A stretch of DNA of 64,000 nt from Takakia lepidozioides (taxonomy: Eukaryota; Streptophyta; Takakiopsida; Takakiales; Takakiaceae). Made by a program: the position numbers and the translations under genes. The DNA lies in assembly GCA_030704615.1 (NCBI GenBank), contig CM060732.1, forward strand, positions 45,239,053-45,303,052, written 5' to 3'. A model generated the notes under the pieces. It worked only from the letters and a program-made list of their open reading frames with translations, searched no databases and was not told the DNA's origin. Below are positions 9,271-21,862 of this stretch, piece by piece (within the stretch, counting starts at the first letter, position 1; each line of letters starts with the position of its first letter).

Positions 9271-11233
9271 GCCAATCCCAAATGTCAATATGTAAAAGCT
9301 AGCTATTTCCTAGCTAGTTTCACACTAGTGATGAAATAACTTGACAAGGGCATGGCTACTCTCTTAGCCAAGGTCCTAATCTATCTCCTCTATGCCATTT
9401 TATTTTTCGAGACCAATGTGGTGGTTGGTCCCTGCCCTTGTATGTTGGCTCACATTCTCCAACTTAAGGAAGTTCAAGGTTAATTAGGGCGTAATTGTCT
9501 GAGCAAGTTGAGAAGGGCAAAGAGACGTCTCTAATATATTTACACCTCATGGATAGTCATACTTGGAAAGAAGAAGCTAGGAAGAAGCTGATGGTCTATT
9601 TGTTTCAAAAAGGATGTCGTGGCTTTTGAAAGCTATAATTGGAATTCAATTGATGATGACACTTAATCCAAATCCAGTTAACGAAGCTAGTTCTATCCAG
9701 TGTTTTTTTTCTTGGCGAAAAATCGCCAAATGGCGACCTCAAAAAATTAAAATGGAATATTCTGTCGTAAATTCCCAATTTTTTCATGGATGAAATCGCC
9801 AAACTTCTACAAAGATGAAATAATAATGGATGAATTCACCAAATATGGATGATATACATGGATGAAAGTACATAGGAGGATGATTCTATCCAAATTTCAA
9901 TGGATGAACAGAATATATAGCTATTTCTTGTAAAATTTAATAGCCATTTGTGCTATTTTTCAAATTCAAGAAAAAAATCACTGGTTCTATCCAATCTGAT
10001 ATTGGCATTGGTGTGGATATCAGGAAAAAGTCTGATGTGGCGGAGCCAATTTTGAGTATGATAGTTGTTTCTGATGGGAATTCCGTCCCGGTGATCCAAC
10101 TGTGAATTCCTCAGTTCCAATTGCAACGCAACATTTTCTTCAGGTGGTGCCAATTGTTTCAACATAAGCTTCATCACTCCATTTGCTACATTAGATCCAT
10201 TTTTCTGATTCCACGAGGTAGTTATGGATCAAATTTTCATGCACCAATTGCATCTACTGCTTTCTATTTTAATTTTAGTGCTGCAGGACAATATTTTTCA
10301 GGCAGTTAGAATGATTCTGTAGTGAATTTGTACATACCATGGATTAGAATGTAGATTATAATTGATGCATCTGGAATGACTAAAGATGTATATTTCTCTT
10401 GTTTGACACATATTACATTTGTAGAGTTTGGTGTTGAATTTGTGAAACCTCCTCCAACATTCAAATGACTACAACAATTTCTGTCACTTTTTGATTAAGC
10501 ATTAACTCTTGAATTGGATCTAAAACGGTTACGGAATTGAAAATGTTCATTGTAATTCATCTTGAATTTGAAGAAATTGGTGCTACTGCCAAATATTGTA
10601 GAGTAAACTGAAATCATGTAATGCAGTAGACACTTATTTTGTTGTTTTACTTTTCATCCAAGTGGAGCAATGGTTACTGATTTTACGTTAGGAATTTGTC
10701 ATCCAAAGAGAAAAAAGTTACCATTTTTTTACCAGCCAATCAAGCTCGTTTCCCTAACTTGGTCAGTATTATGGTAGTAGGTGGGAAACTAAAAGAGGGT
10801 CATGGTTTACAGTTTGGATCCAGTGTGCTCTGATCCAATGAAAGGGAGCCACACCATTGAGATCCTTAAATCAGCCCTGTTATGACTTGGACAACTGATG
10901 TCCACAGGACCCAAGTTGGTACAATGCAACATTATGAGTTTATGCGCAAAGGTTGCAGAAATTGCCTGAGCTCCATGGTCACTGATCTTCACCAATGGTA
11001 ATGTTTCATGAGATCATTTTTGGCTCTTGCACAATATCACATCTTGATCAGAAGTTTGTTTCATTTAATTTTCCCTAGTTATTTCACACATTTCAGAAAT
11101 TCTCTTGACTTGTATATGCATAATGAATAATGAATGTACCATAATCGTGGTACAGTTTCGAATTAAAAAAACATCCAACTTCCTGCAGTGCTTTGGCTTC
11201 TCTGCTTCTACTCTTTTCCGCCAGGACATGTTT
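9271..11233. other. Intergenic, no recognised gene
   Basis: AT-rich sequence. Around 9,780-9,920 the word ATGGATGA occurs several times. A short open stretch near 9,975-10,105 (reading VDIRKKSDVAEPILSMIVV) looks exon-like but ends in a stop and has no partner exons that I can find. The end next to 11,234 would include the ENH1 3' UTR. Confidence 0.4.
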
Positions 11234-14200
11234 CTATTGGAGACCATAAAGGACTAGAGCTGCAACTGCTGCCACCCCAACTACCAAGCCCAATATTACA
11301 GGAAGAGGGGTGGAACCTCCAGTAGCTCTACCAGTCTCAGGATCATATCCTGCAAAGCGCTTCTTTGGTGCTTGGCATTGGGGACACTCAAATGTCTCTG
11401 GCTGCATACACAAACAAGGATATTAGGATTAAGCCACATAAACAAAGTTGTCACCTTTAGATATACAATGTGGGAGGAGATGAGCTCACTGGAGTTCACT
11501 GCCCTGCCAGGAGAAAGCTTCCTTCTGAGTGGGACGAGAGAGTCTTTACTCGTCACATTCCTCAAATTTGCAAACCTCGTAACGGAGAAAGGGTAGAACA
11601 TACCTGCTCTTCAAAAGGTTTGGACAAAGTATATATGTAGCCACAATCCAGGCATACATGGGTAGCGCGTGCCTGCAAACATGAGCAATACACCCAAACA
11701 AACTATGAGGAATTTTGAAGGGAAAAAGCAACTACTGGAATACCAACACAGTACCTATTGACCATGTCAATGTCACTTGCAATCAGGTAATTCAATACAG
11801 GCACATTGGGTTTTGATGGGGATGGCTTCGATGGACAACTTTCATAAAGGCAATCCACGTGCAAGCAACATCCTCAACTCTTACAGCTCCCAATATATTC
11901 CCTAGTCTCCCACAATAACCGAATGCTATCAAGAAACACATTCCAATAACAACACATTCAAGTATCAGTCGTGTTACTTTATTCACCTTCTGAGCTTCAG
12001 TGAGCTTCCTCCCAAACCGGGGAGGGGCAGGTCGCTTTGGCAGTCTCTTCACATCCACATCCGCACCTCTGTAGATATATGCAGGGTTTCAACATTACTG
12101 AGCAACAGTGATTCTAACCAGGTGGTCATGTCCACATGCTTACATATTACTAAATAACTGCCATATAGACATATAACACAAAATCAACCTTTGGCTGGGC
12201 TGCCAGCTTGTGCCTGGAGATGAAATGCACACCAAAGCAACTAGACTGCAGGGGCCAAGACACTTTTTTATCACAAAAATAATCAATACTGGCATGAGTC
12301 CATGGGGCAAAGAAAAGCCCAGTGTACAGATATCTCCTTGCTGGCTAGAGATTTCAACGGGGGAGTTGTTTGTGCCCTGGGATTTATCACTATTGGTGGC
12401 AATACTTACCGACTCACGACAAAATAGACAGAGTCAGGTTTTGCATTGATGGCAGTCTTGGTGAAGCCAAGTTTGTCAGCTGGCCATAGCTCGTCACCAA
12501 AAAAGCTGCTGGTGTAAATGACTTGGTCCCCCACCTTTAGGCCCGCCTTGGCTGCATTCCCTCTTGCTTCCACCCCCTGCGCACCTGCTAGATAATGTCA
12601 CTGACAATGACAAGAGATTACCCCTATCCTGATAGTGCCTACTGAACATGTTTTTCAGCAAGGCTCCCATGCTCACTTGACTCATTAGAACTTCTATGGA
12701 GGAATTGACTTGCAGTACCAATTGGTGTGCGCATCTGACTCAGTGGATAGCCACAAAATTCTCTCTACAGAGAGACTGTCTTTGATGATGGCTGAAACCC
12801 ACAGATCTGTACTTTCCTGTATAGCAATCAAGTGACTTATTGCTGGAATGCAGCATAGAATCGAAATTAAAACGGTCGTTCGGTGCTCTTACAGTGATGA
12901 TAACACGTCCACCAGGATTTTGACCCAGAGAAAGACCCAAGGGCTTGTCCACTTCAGTTTCATATGTCTTTGATGCACCTGCTGTTTTGGCTCTCACCTG
13001 TCAAATAAGAAGCACACATTGCCAATAAGATATCTTCTGTAGAATTACTAGTTTACAGCCCCATTACATGCTCATCATCCGAAAGTTGGTTGGGCAAGTA
13101 CGCAATAAAGAGAAAGAGAGAGAGATTGTGTGTATGTTTGTGCCACTGGATCTTCATCACTTCTCGGAACCATCGTTTGCTGATTAGAGAAGGTACTATT
13201 TTAATTGCAGAAGTGCGTAGGTTATGCTGTACCACATTAGCCAAACCAACAACCATGTATTTTAAGCCTGGAATCTATACAGAAAAGTCTATCATCTCCT
13301 ACCTGCAGGAGTGGAAAAGAGAAGAAAAGTAGCCACCTATAACAGGGAAAACAATTCCTTCCAAGCACCCAACAAACGTCCAAGGATCAAGCACCACAGA
13401 CTTGCAAGACATTGCCATAAAAAGCTTGAGCAGAAGAGGCATACCGCGGGTAGGCGCAGTGTCTTAGTGCGAAGATTTGCCGCTAACCCCTTCGCTGCTC
13501 TAGTGCTGGTCTCTGGCAATGCCGCTCCATAAAATGAGCTTTGTGGCTGCAGATTTGCAGAAGGAAACACACCTGTCTCAATATTTGTTGGCATTGTTCG
13601 AAAAGACGAGCAGATATACACGGACATAATTAATTTACAGGTTATCAGACAAGAGTACGTCCCAACAGGCGAGTCTATCACATCTACACACAACAGAATG
13701 TACCTCAACAAAACACGTTTTTTCAATTCAGCTGGCCTCTCAATTGCACAATGCTCGACCATATCCGTTTCACTCTGAAGTAATCGTGTCTGCTTTGGGA
13801 AAGCGGTAACTGTACAATGAACATTACATGAATATTTCATGATCCTCAAACAACGCATCCGTCTCGGACAGTCAGGCCAGAACGGGGTGGTCACTTTAGT
13901 GTGATGAAGACATCACTCAATACCGCACAAAAATCGAAATTATGCAATATACAGCAAGGTGCGCCACGGAATGAGTGCATTTCCTCGGAAAAGAAGCATA
14001 CGAGCATGGCTCTCATCACACCGGATATGACAGTACAGACCAGTGACCCATACCCATCAGGAAATGGAGAGCCAATTGATCAATTTCTCAGTCCTTTATC
14101 CACGTGCTACTTCAAAATCAGTATCACGAAAAGGAATAGAAACCCGTCAACGAGTGCACCTGGGTGCGAGAGGGGCAGGCCAGAGCAGCAGAAGGTGTGG

Positions 14201-14291
14201 AGGCGGCTGGCGGGGCCAGAGAGCGCGTGTGCAGCGATGGTGCAGCGGCTGATGCATGCCCCGCACATCTCCCCAACGACGCCGCTGCCAT
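11234..14291 (-). CDS. ENH1: ENH1-like chloroplast protein with PDZ and rubredoxin domains, 7 exons
   Basis: Exons are 14291-14160, 13546-13445, 12997-12893, 12576-12410, 12068-11987, 11672-11604 and 11401-11234. All junctions are GT-AG, phases agree, and the product is 274 residues. Residues 1-44 (start MAAASLGRCAGH, rich in Ala, Ser and Pro) look like a chloroplast transit peptide. A PDZ-like domain spans about 90-170 (PLGLSLGQNPGGRVIIT, then KVGDQVIYTSSFFGDELWPA). Rubredoxin metal ligands are C203, C206, C225 and C228 (CLDCGYIY and CPQCQAPKKRF). A hydrophobic segment near 248-272 should anchor it in the thylakoid. Arabidopsis ENH1 (ENHANCER OF SOS3-1) has the same order and a similar length, and is tied to salt tolerance and redox balance. 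It is divergently arranged with ARPC3. Confidence 0.92.
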
Positions 14292-15195
14292 CGCACACAC
14301 AGATCCCGAACGCAGCACCCGCAATATAATCCTCTCTGCACACACCCACCCACACACACAGAGGGGACAAGAGGGACCACTGTGCTTTTCTGCAGCTCTC
14401 TTGTTTCATACTGGATACTGTTTCACTTTACTGTGCACGGGCCCTACTGACCTTTATTCAAAATCAGAGTGCGATTGGTGAATTTTTGTTTATACTCTTA
14501 AGAGTTTTAGAGAAGTTTGAAGGGTAAGTAGTGTAGTGAGGGTGCGATAGGGCAGAAATGTGAGCAGGGAGATGCAGCACGTGGACTAGCTAGGGCCAGT
14601 CCCTGCTTTTGGGCTATTGTGCTTCTCTGAATGCAAGCAGGTAGGTGATCTTGAGCATCATGCACTGACAGGAAGTTTGATAGGAAGTTCGAGATGGTGG
14701 AACTAAAACAGTGTCGTCGTTCGATCTTGTTTGTCCCACCTTTCACTTGTTGAGCGGATCTCTAGACCTCTTCGTACCCAGGCCATGCACGCACCGTTGT
14801 AGGTTTCACTGCTGCTCAACATGCAGCTGGCCTCACAGGTGGGGGGGGGAGGGGAACTGAACCCACAACGTCGTTTGTAGCTTGCAAAGCGGAACCCACA
14901 AAGGGAAAATGACATAATTGCCTCGCCGCTCCTCAGTACCGAGGTGCATAAAGACTAAAGTGCAAGAGGGTGCGGGCATATTGGATTTTCCACAGAAAGC
15001 ACCGCATCGTTGGATTTTCAATAGACAACTCACAGCACCTGTGCAGGGTTGGGCTAAGTAAAAGGAGACGGAACGGCAAGGAGATATGAGGAGAGAGCAT
15101 TGGCGGTGTAAGCGTGAAGTCTGAGTGGTGACTCTCGTGTGACCTAGTGCGGTTATGGCCGCCTGAGAATTGACCTTTTGTCAGCAGCGACCAAC
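14292..15195. promoter_or_regulatory. Shared upstream region of the divergent ENH1 / ARPC3 pair
   Basis: The two start codons are 904 bp apart and point away from each other. The region must hold both 5' UTRs and both promoters. I see no unambiguous TATA box for either gene; there is a G-rich stretch near 14,840-14,855. Bidirectional use is an inference from the arrangement. Confidence 0.5.
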
Positions 15196-17271
15196 ATGGT
15201 GAGATCTTCAGCTCCTACCTTAGTAAGGTATTGTGTGGCATTGATGTAGTCTTCCTATACAATCATGCGGCCTGATCGGCGTCACATGTCTGGCGCAGGC
15301 ATCAATCGGGCTAAATTTTACCCAAAATAAAGGACAATCATCCCGTTGCTCAAATTCTTCTCAGTATGTTGAGGAAACCTTGTTAGTGGTCCAACTGCTT
15401 CCAGATCTAGTGTCAGCAGCGTGATTTCTCTGCCACTTTTATGAGGGGGTATAGAGAACTTGCAGCGTTTCACTTCATGTGCAAATTTGCCAGTTTTGAA
15501 ACGGGAAATTCATTCGCCCAACTCTTTTGGCACTTGCTTTAACAGAGCTGGATTTGGGAAGGATAGCATGAGGTTTTGATGTGGCTTTCGGTGGCCCCAG
15601 ACAGTGGCCTTGTTGTGGGCTTCAGTGTACCCGTATTGATGGAATTAATCACCCGCATGAGCATCAACTCAAGCAAGGATCACCGTTGTTATCTGTGTAG
15701 GTGTGTTGGCTATTTTGGTATTGGGCCCACAACACCCACTACTGTACGTTGCAAGGATTGAATAGGTGATGGAGGTCTGTAGAGCTTTTAATGTTTGCAA
15801 TTTGCCACTGCTCTTTCAAATTTAACGGAAAACAAAACCCCAATTTAGAGTGTGGAATTGTGTGGGCGCAGGTGTACCATTCGTCATTCAAAGTTGATGC
15901 GGAAACTACACAGGCATGTGGGTGCCCGCTGCTTCCTTTGAAAAGCCACATTAGAGGGCCTGCCCCAACTGCTGAACCAGGTATGGCCCCACTTCTGTAT
16001 CTGTTCATGTTGTCATGCAGTCTTTCTTCATATCTGTGTGTTGCAGGAGCCCGGTACTTGGGTGGGAGGGGGGTTTTGGGGGGTTGTTGGTGTGGTTTCA
16101 GCTTGCAAAGTAAACCAAAGCATGAGAATTTGAGCATGGTATGGGTAACATGTAATGGTGGAGCATCATCAAATAAGTAATGCTAGTGATGTAAAGTAAG
16201 TAGGTTGTAGTGTAATTGATTGCTTGCTCCTTATCTCTGATGACCCTACGTCATTTGATCCAGGTGGTGTTGACATAATTGATGAGGCACTCAATTTCTT
16301 CCGCGCCAATGTCCTGTTTAGAAAGTTTGAGGTCAAAAGTGCAGCGGACAAACTATTGATTTATTTGACCCTTTACATTAACATGGCTCTTAAGCGTATC
16401 GAGGCATGCAAGACAGAGGCTGATGGGATTAAGGCCATTATTAACCTTGGGCTGGAGAAGTTTGCAATCCCAGGAGAAGCTGGTTTTCCTCTTGGAGGCC
16501 TGTTGACACCCCCACAGGCTAAGGAAGAAGGAGGTAGGCTGTGGTCTTCTGATCGGAATCTGTTTGGATTGCATGCATTCCTGTCATCCTGATGTTTTGA
16601 AGTTACTTCATGGTATTTCCTCCAACGATGGATTCAGTTGTATGTTAAAACTGTAAGTAAACAATCTACTATTTCTCTGCAGAGAACTGTTTCTTCTTTG
16701 AATACTGTGACCTTTGTATATACGAGGAAGGGGAGCTGAGGAATTTCAGACTGAAATGTGTACTTAGTGTGATGGTTTTTCTTCAAGTTGTGTACCAAAC
16801 TCGAAATCATTTCAAACATCACTATGGTTATGACTGAAGGGGGATGTGGAAGACATTGTAGCCGCTTGCTGGAACAAGCACATGAGTTTGAGCTCTTGGT
16901 TTGTCAGGATGGTCTGATTTATTTATGATCTGGACTGAGAATGATGGATGACTTTGCACGCGTTGGCTCCATGCCAGGTGGTTCCCTGCTGTCCCACAAG
17001 TTTGTCATGTAGGCAGCCTGATGCAGCACCAGTACCTCCTGCACATATTCTCTCTTCCGGTTACTTTCCTCTTTCACTGCCAAATTACTCAAAACTCTCT
17101 ACCTGATGTCTTTTGATGAGTGCAGACTTATTTCGGAGCTATTTGAAGCAAGTGAGAGAAGAGACTAGTGGCCGGCTTATGGAACGGGTGTACAAGCAGA
17201 ATGGCACTCCCAATAAATGGTGGCTTGCATTTGCGAAGAGAAAGTTCATGAATATTATGTTGCCATTGTAA
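15196..17271 (+). CDS. ARPC3: ARP2/3 complex subunit 3 (ARPC3, p21), 4 exons
   Basis: Coding exons are 15196-15198, 15872-15980, 16264-16533 and 17126-17271, giving 175 residues, the usual family length. The first coding exon is the ATG alone, followed at once by a GT donor (CCAACATGGTGAGA). The second begins VYHSSFKVDAETTQACGCPL, the canonical ARPC3 N-terminus. Further family landmarks are GVDIIDEALNFFRANVLFRK, ADKLLIYLTLYINMALKR and the C-terminal NGTPNKWWLAFAKRKFMNI. ARPC3 is a structural subunit of the seven-part complex that nucleates branched actin filaments. In plants the complex works with SCAR/WAVE in cell shape and tip growth. Every exon phase agrees. The 3' UTR probably extends past 17,600. 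Confidence 0.95.
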
Positions 17272-19455
17272 GGGCCAGGATCTCACAAAGGGTTGTGAAT
17301 TTGCTTCAAGTGCGTGGAGACAGTCAATTGAGACATAGTCACCCACAACAAACTCAAGTATTAGAGTTGCCAATTGGCATGGAGCCAATTCCAGTCCTCT
17401 TATCTGGCTTTGTCACTCTAAATGTCTCGGTGATATCCCATGGGCCCAAGAGTTGTCTACAGATGCTTTTTAACAGGGTGTTGAGTGTAATGCACACACT
17501 TGCCTCATTCCATCAGCTCCCCTCAGTATTTCCTAATGACTTGGGGCGCGTTCTTCCTCTTTCCATTCATTGCGAGAGTGATGAGATGACTTCCATGGAG
17601 AGGACTGACAGCTGTAATATTTTCAGACTATGATGTCAATTTTGAAAGGTCCTCAAAAAGTTAAATTCAGTCAGTGAGGAGGTAGATGCTTGACAAAGAT
17701 TTGATGTTGTGGCAAAGTATTGCCAAGAAACAAGTACCTCATACTTGGAAAAGGTTTAGTTCAAGGTTCAAAACAGAGTCCATAGGATCAACAAAGGGTG
17801 GGTTGGGAATTGTGTTGGGATTTGGGATTTTTTTCGGCAGAGTGTGAAGAGTAGGAAGAGCCAGGCTGGGTCTGGAATGTTCCACTAGGCTGTCGGGGGG
17901 TGGAGGAGAAGCATGTGGGGCTTGACTTGTGGGAGGACTTTGAGCTTGTACATGAAATGGACGGGGAAGCATGACAAGGGTGAAATGAAGAGATTCTGTG
18001 GATATATGTAGTAAGTCCTTAGTCCGCTTGCTGCCTCACAAAGTTGCGAGGAACAAAGTAAAGAGCAATTTGGAAGGGGGCCAAAAAGGGATTTTTTTAA
18101 TGAAGTTGCACTTTTTGCACTAAGGCTCATCAAGGAGTCAAGGATGTAATACTTACAGAAAATACCGATCCGAAGCTTTTCTCAATGGCTTTTTCGTATT
18201 TGTCAATGAATGCTAAAATTTAACCCCCAATCATCCATAGAGATGAACCTTATACTCACTCATGTGCATATCTACTGCATCCACATCTTGTGAGAAGTGT
18301 AGGCAATTTGACCACTGCATTTGGGAGATTATACAAAATAAAACTGCCCCAATTTGTAAAAGTATCCAAAATTGCATGGAAAAAAAGGTTTGACCACCAA
18401 ATTCAAGTATCTAGTTGAAGTTGCCGGGGCACAAGCCCTGCATAATCTGATTATATGGCACCAAAATTATAGGCTACCGTGAATGTGAAAGCTGGGGGAT
18501 GTCATGTTTTGGCTTCATTCCAAGTACACCAATGAGGTGATATCTGTTTCTCCTCTAGTGTAAGGGCACAATAACATTACATAGTGCCTTTATCCCAACT
18601 TCCATTCATTGGAAGATTCTTTCCTCCCTGAGTTGGCTCTTGCCTACTGAGACGACAATGGCGAGATCAACTGGCGCCACCATAGGGCTAGGGACTCCAA
18701 ATTAAATTTGCAGCTTAACCCCTAAGTGCCGGGAGCCTTTTTGGTGGGGCGGCCCCCAAAACAGGACCTAGTATCATTAATGAGGCTGTATCTGGCAGTG
18801 TAAGAGTCATCCCCAAAAATGAACCTTACCAACATTTAGCTACCTACTACATCTACCTACTCGTAAAATTTTGGAAGGATTGACAGAAAAAAATGACATA
18901 TTATGGCAAAAATCCATGGTGGATTATTCAACTCCATAGAAAAATTGATGAAAAAATACAGTGATTTGCTGATTTGATGTCTTTTCGTCAAGCACAGACC
19001 TCCACATTCAGAAACCAAGGAGGGTTACAGATGTCCTCTCCAAATTTGAGGACTGAAAATTTCAAGTGGCTCCTTTGTATGTCCAATAAGGGGGGGTAGA
19101 ATGGAAATTCCACCACAGTAAGAGATAGAAAGCTCCATGGAAGCTTGAATATTTTACAGAATGCAAATTCCTCTGATGCAGTCTTCCATTGCAAGAAAAT
19201 AAAAATGAATGCTGAAAAAGTTTTGAAATTTTCAAAACCACATTTCTAGATGACATTTTTTTTCTAAGTTTTATAGTCATTTGCAAGTCAGGCTAATGTT
19301 GCACCAAACGCACATATACAACACATGATGCAACCCCCTGACACTTTTGTGCCAAACAAGACAGACCACACCCACCGATGAGATGGAGAACCCCGCATTG
19401 GTCACAGATGAGATCCGAGCAGGGTGGAGTGCACACTAGCAACAGGTTAGCGACG
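17272..19455. other. Intergenic, no recognised gene
   Basis: After the presumed ARPC3 3' UTR the sequence is AT-rich without a convincing frame, RNA gene or repeat partner. A short GC-rich patch at about 18,640-18,770 has the look of old transposon sequence but I cannot place it. Confidence 0.4.
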
Positions 19456-19848
19456 AGTTTGATGCAGAGTGTCAGGCTGGTGAGAATTGGTCATGGGTGA
19501 AAAATCGTATGTTTTACGTGTGGGATGGTAATCACCGCCTGCACACGTGGTTAAAATTGATCAATATTGTGAAGGCAAAGGAGAAACCATGGCATGTGCG
19601 AGTGCAATCTAAAATTCTTCGATGCCAAGCGAACACAATCGGCATGCTCAAAGCTGCCATGTTCCAAACAAACGCGTAAGCTACTTGACCTGTCGCACAT
19701 GACTTGACTGTTAAGGAAGTCTAATTTCATCTTCATCATGTCCGTACTTCAAACTTTAAGTGCCTATGTTGCGTTGTTTGCAGTATTAATGAGAAGGCGT
19801 TTGTGAAGACCGAGGACATACACAACCTGGGGTATATTCAAATGATAG
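19456..19848 (+). pseudogene. Two exon-like segments of an unrecognised gene
   Basis: After an AG acceptor at about 19,455, an open stretch reads to a stop at about 19,677 with RMFYVWDGNHRLHTW and KEKPWHVRVQSKILRC. A second stretch, about 19,784-19,848, follows a good acceptor (TTGTTTGCAG) and reads INEKAFVKTEDIHNLGYIQ before a GT. DGNHR in an aromatic context recalls ParB/sulfiredoxin-like nucleotide-binding loops, but this is a weak resemblance. The stop before the second segment and the 0.7-kb transposon just downstream suggest a broken gene. An unspliced or transposon-derived origin is equally possible. Confidence 0.25.
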
Positions 19849-19947
19849 GTACTAGCCCAGCACAATATAGTCCAGCGCCAAGAACCTACATCCCACAAAC
19901 AACATACATCCAACAGTTAACACAATCAAGCAACCGAAGCTGTCCAT

Positions 19948-20647
19948 GGGGGGGGGGTGGGGTCACTATATGTATTTTTTTTTCATATCACGTACATACA
20001 AAGGTATATTTATGCTAGGCTATATTTTTAAAATTTTGCATTTTTTTCCATCCTATCTTTAGGTATTATTGTAAAACCCTTTGTTTCTAACACCTTATTT
20101 TTCTTTATAAATCTCTTTTGCAACAATTAATTAGACCCTATTTTAAATTGCCGTTTTAAATAATTGTAAATTTCAAAGCATTTACACAAACAAGTACATT
20201 CCATATAACATAAGTCAAATGCCAGACCCAAGAAAAAGTTTAATTTTGGTTAGCCACGAACTCATTGAAAGCAACATCATCACTTGGATATAAAGAGTAT
20301 AAGTTTTGAGATGGTTCAAATGCCATAGTCACTGTTGAGATTATGGTATCAACATCAATCCACTGGGAATCATATTTGAACTTCAGGTGACCTCTACCTG
20401 ATTTCATCCTGATGGATTAGAGCTACATGGATGGATATATTATATTGTAGATAAAACCCTTTACTACATTAACTTTTTAAGTAAAACTCTGGATGTTTTG
20501 TGACCCTTTCTTACAAACAACTGGGTGAAAGGATATTGTCTTATCATATTTTCTAAGTAAAACTTTTCTAAAATTTACTTTAAAAAAATAAATTGCACCC
20601 TATATTTGTTCTCACATGGTTTTGAAAATACAGGGAGTGATCCCCCC
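19948..20647 (-). mobile_element. Copy A of a 0.7-kb terminal-inverted-repeat element
   Basis: This segment is the reverse complement of 49,927-50,637 over its whole length, with moderate divergence. Both ends carry GGGG(G/A)TCACT followed after a few bases by TGTATTTT, in inverted orientation, so the terminal inverted repeats are roughly 20 bp. The left end here is extended by a G-run (19,948-19,957). No clear target-site duplication was found. It is too short to encode a transposase, so it is non-autonomous (MITE-like). Superfamily unknown. Confidence 0.75.
20240..20407 (-). CDS. 55-codon conserved ORF inside copy A of the 0.7-kb element
   Basis: From ATG at 20407 to TAA at 20240 the frame is intact: it starts MKSGRGHLKFKYDSQW and ends PSDDVAFNEFVANQN. 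Copy B (50,186 onward) keeps the same start and most residues, with a three-codon insertion, and keeps the ending in another frame after a one-base shift. Preserved protein similarity between two diverged copies suggests that the stretch once coded. It may be the last exon of a captured host gene, since an AG lies just before the ATG in copy B. No domain is recognised. Confidence 0.4.
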   Translation of the reverse strand: MKSGRGHLKFKYDSQWIDVDTIISTVTMAFEPSQNLYSLYPSDDVAFNEFVANQN

Positions 20648-21862
20648 AAGAAGCTATCACATTGTCTGAATCTGGTGGACATCACGCCAATATGCACCGA
20701 GACACATGTAACTCCCATGGCACTGGGGACAATAAAAGTGAGTCATCATGTGACACCGTGCATACACCCGTCGAAGAGAAGAATGTAGGCTTTGATGCAC
20801 ATGGGCACGTCTCTCCTAATATACACATTGTGTCAGTCACATCACCAGTCAAACAATGCGTCATCCTCATTTTGAAGTAAAGATGGGTGATTGCATGCAG
20901 GCCCATACATCTCAATTGTTCTCAGTACAGCATGTATGCATTCACCATCCTCCTTTGGGACGGCAAAAGACAAAATCCCATGCAAATTTGTGATGATGTT
21001 ATTGTCGTGCGAGTATTGGAACGAAGCAGGTCTTGCACGAGAATGCGCAGACTCACAAAAATGAGATATAACATGATGAATATCAAATGAGATGTAACAA
21101 GATAAAGAATTTGAATGCAGGAGAAGAAGAAGAACCTGTGGCCCATGACAAATCAATAACGCGGTTGCTTGATGCGTTGCAAGTAGAACAAGTCTAGATA
21201 AAGGCCGGGCTTTTCTCCGAGGCCCCGAGCTCCAAAGAGCGAGTCCGTTAGGCATTCTTAAACAAATGTCGTAGAATCCACATAGTTGTAGAACATGTCG
21301 TCCACAACCGGGTCGCACTTCTACTTATCAATGAAACCGCCTCCACCATGAATCTTGAACTCCTTAACAGAGGAAGGAGTGGAAAGAAGGCACTGCACCC
21401 TGATCAAACAAATGGCCTCAAAAAGTCGGGTATGTAGAAAACATAATACGGCTCAAAGATTAAATCCATGGGAATTCACAAAACTTGAAAGAAAGGATGA
21501 GGCAACGCATACTTTGTCAGTTAATTACCATGTAACTTGGATAATCTCCCTTCGTCAAACACAAGTTGTTGACATAATTCTAGGTCTTCATGATCCGCAT
21601 CCTATAAGCTTTATCAACCCAAGTAGAACAAGTCAAACACCAACAAAAGCAAACTATCACTTACATTAATCACAACCAAGAGTCTGTAGTTGCAAAGAAT
21701 TCATAAATGAAATCTCATTGCCATACAAAAATGGTGAAAAAGAACAACAAAATTTTGGCTGCACTATTGAGTTCCATAAAGTAAAGGGTGGTCCGCTTTC
21801 GTTTGGCCTTGCCCGACCCCATGGTGAGGCCGATCTCAAGGACGATTGCGTATTGAACTCTA
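20648..21862. other. Intergenic; one open stretch of unknown meaning
   Basis: The frame 20,662-20,880 (MSESGGHHANMHRDTC and CDTVHTPVEEKNVGFDAHG) directly abuts the 0.7-kb element and could be the downstream part of the gene interrupted near 19.5-19.9 kb. This is speculative. Near 21,800, on the minus strand, a short ATG frame (MGSGKAKRKRTTLYF) follows the primer-binding site and might be the beginning of a degraded gag leader. Confidence 0.25.

Noticed and set aside
9975-10320. Exon-like plus-strand stretch (VDIRKKSDVAEPILSMIVV)
   Set aside because: It ends in a stop after about 45 codons, the next open piece is in another frame, and I could not tie it to any protein family or neighbour.
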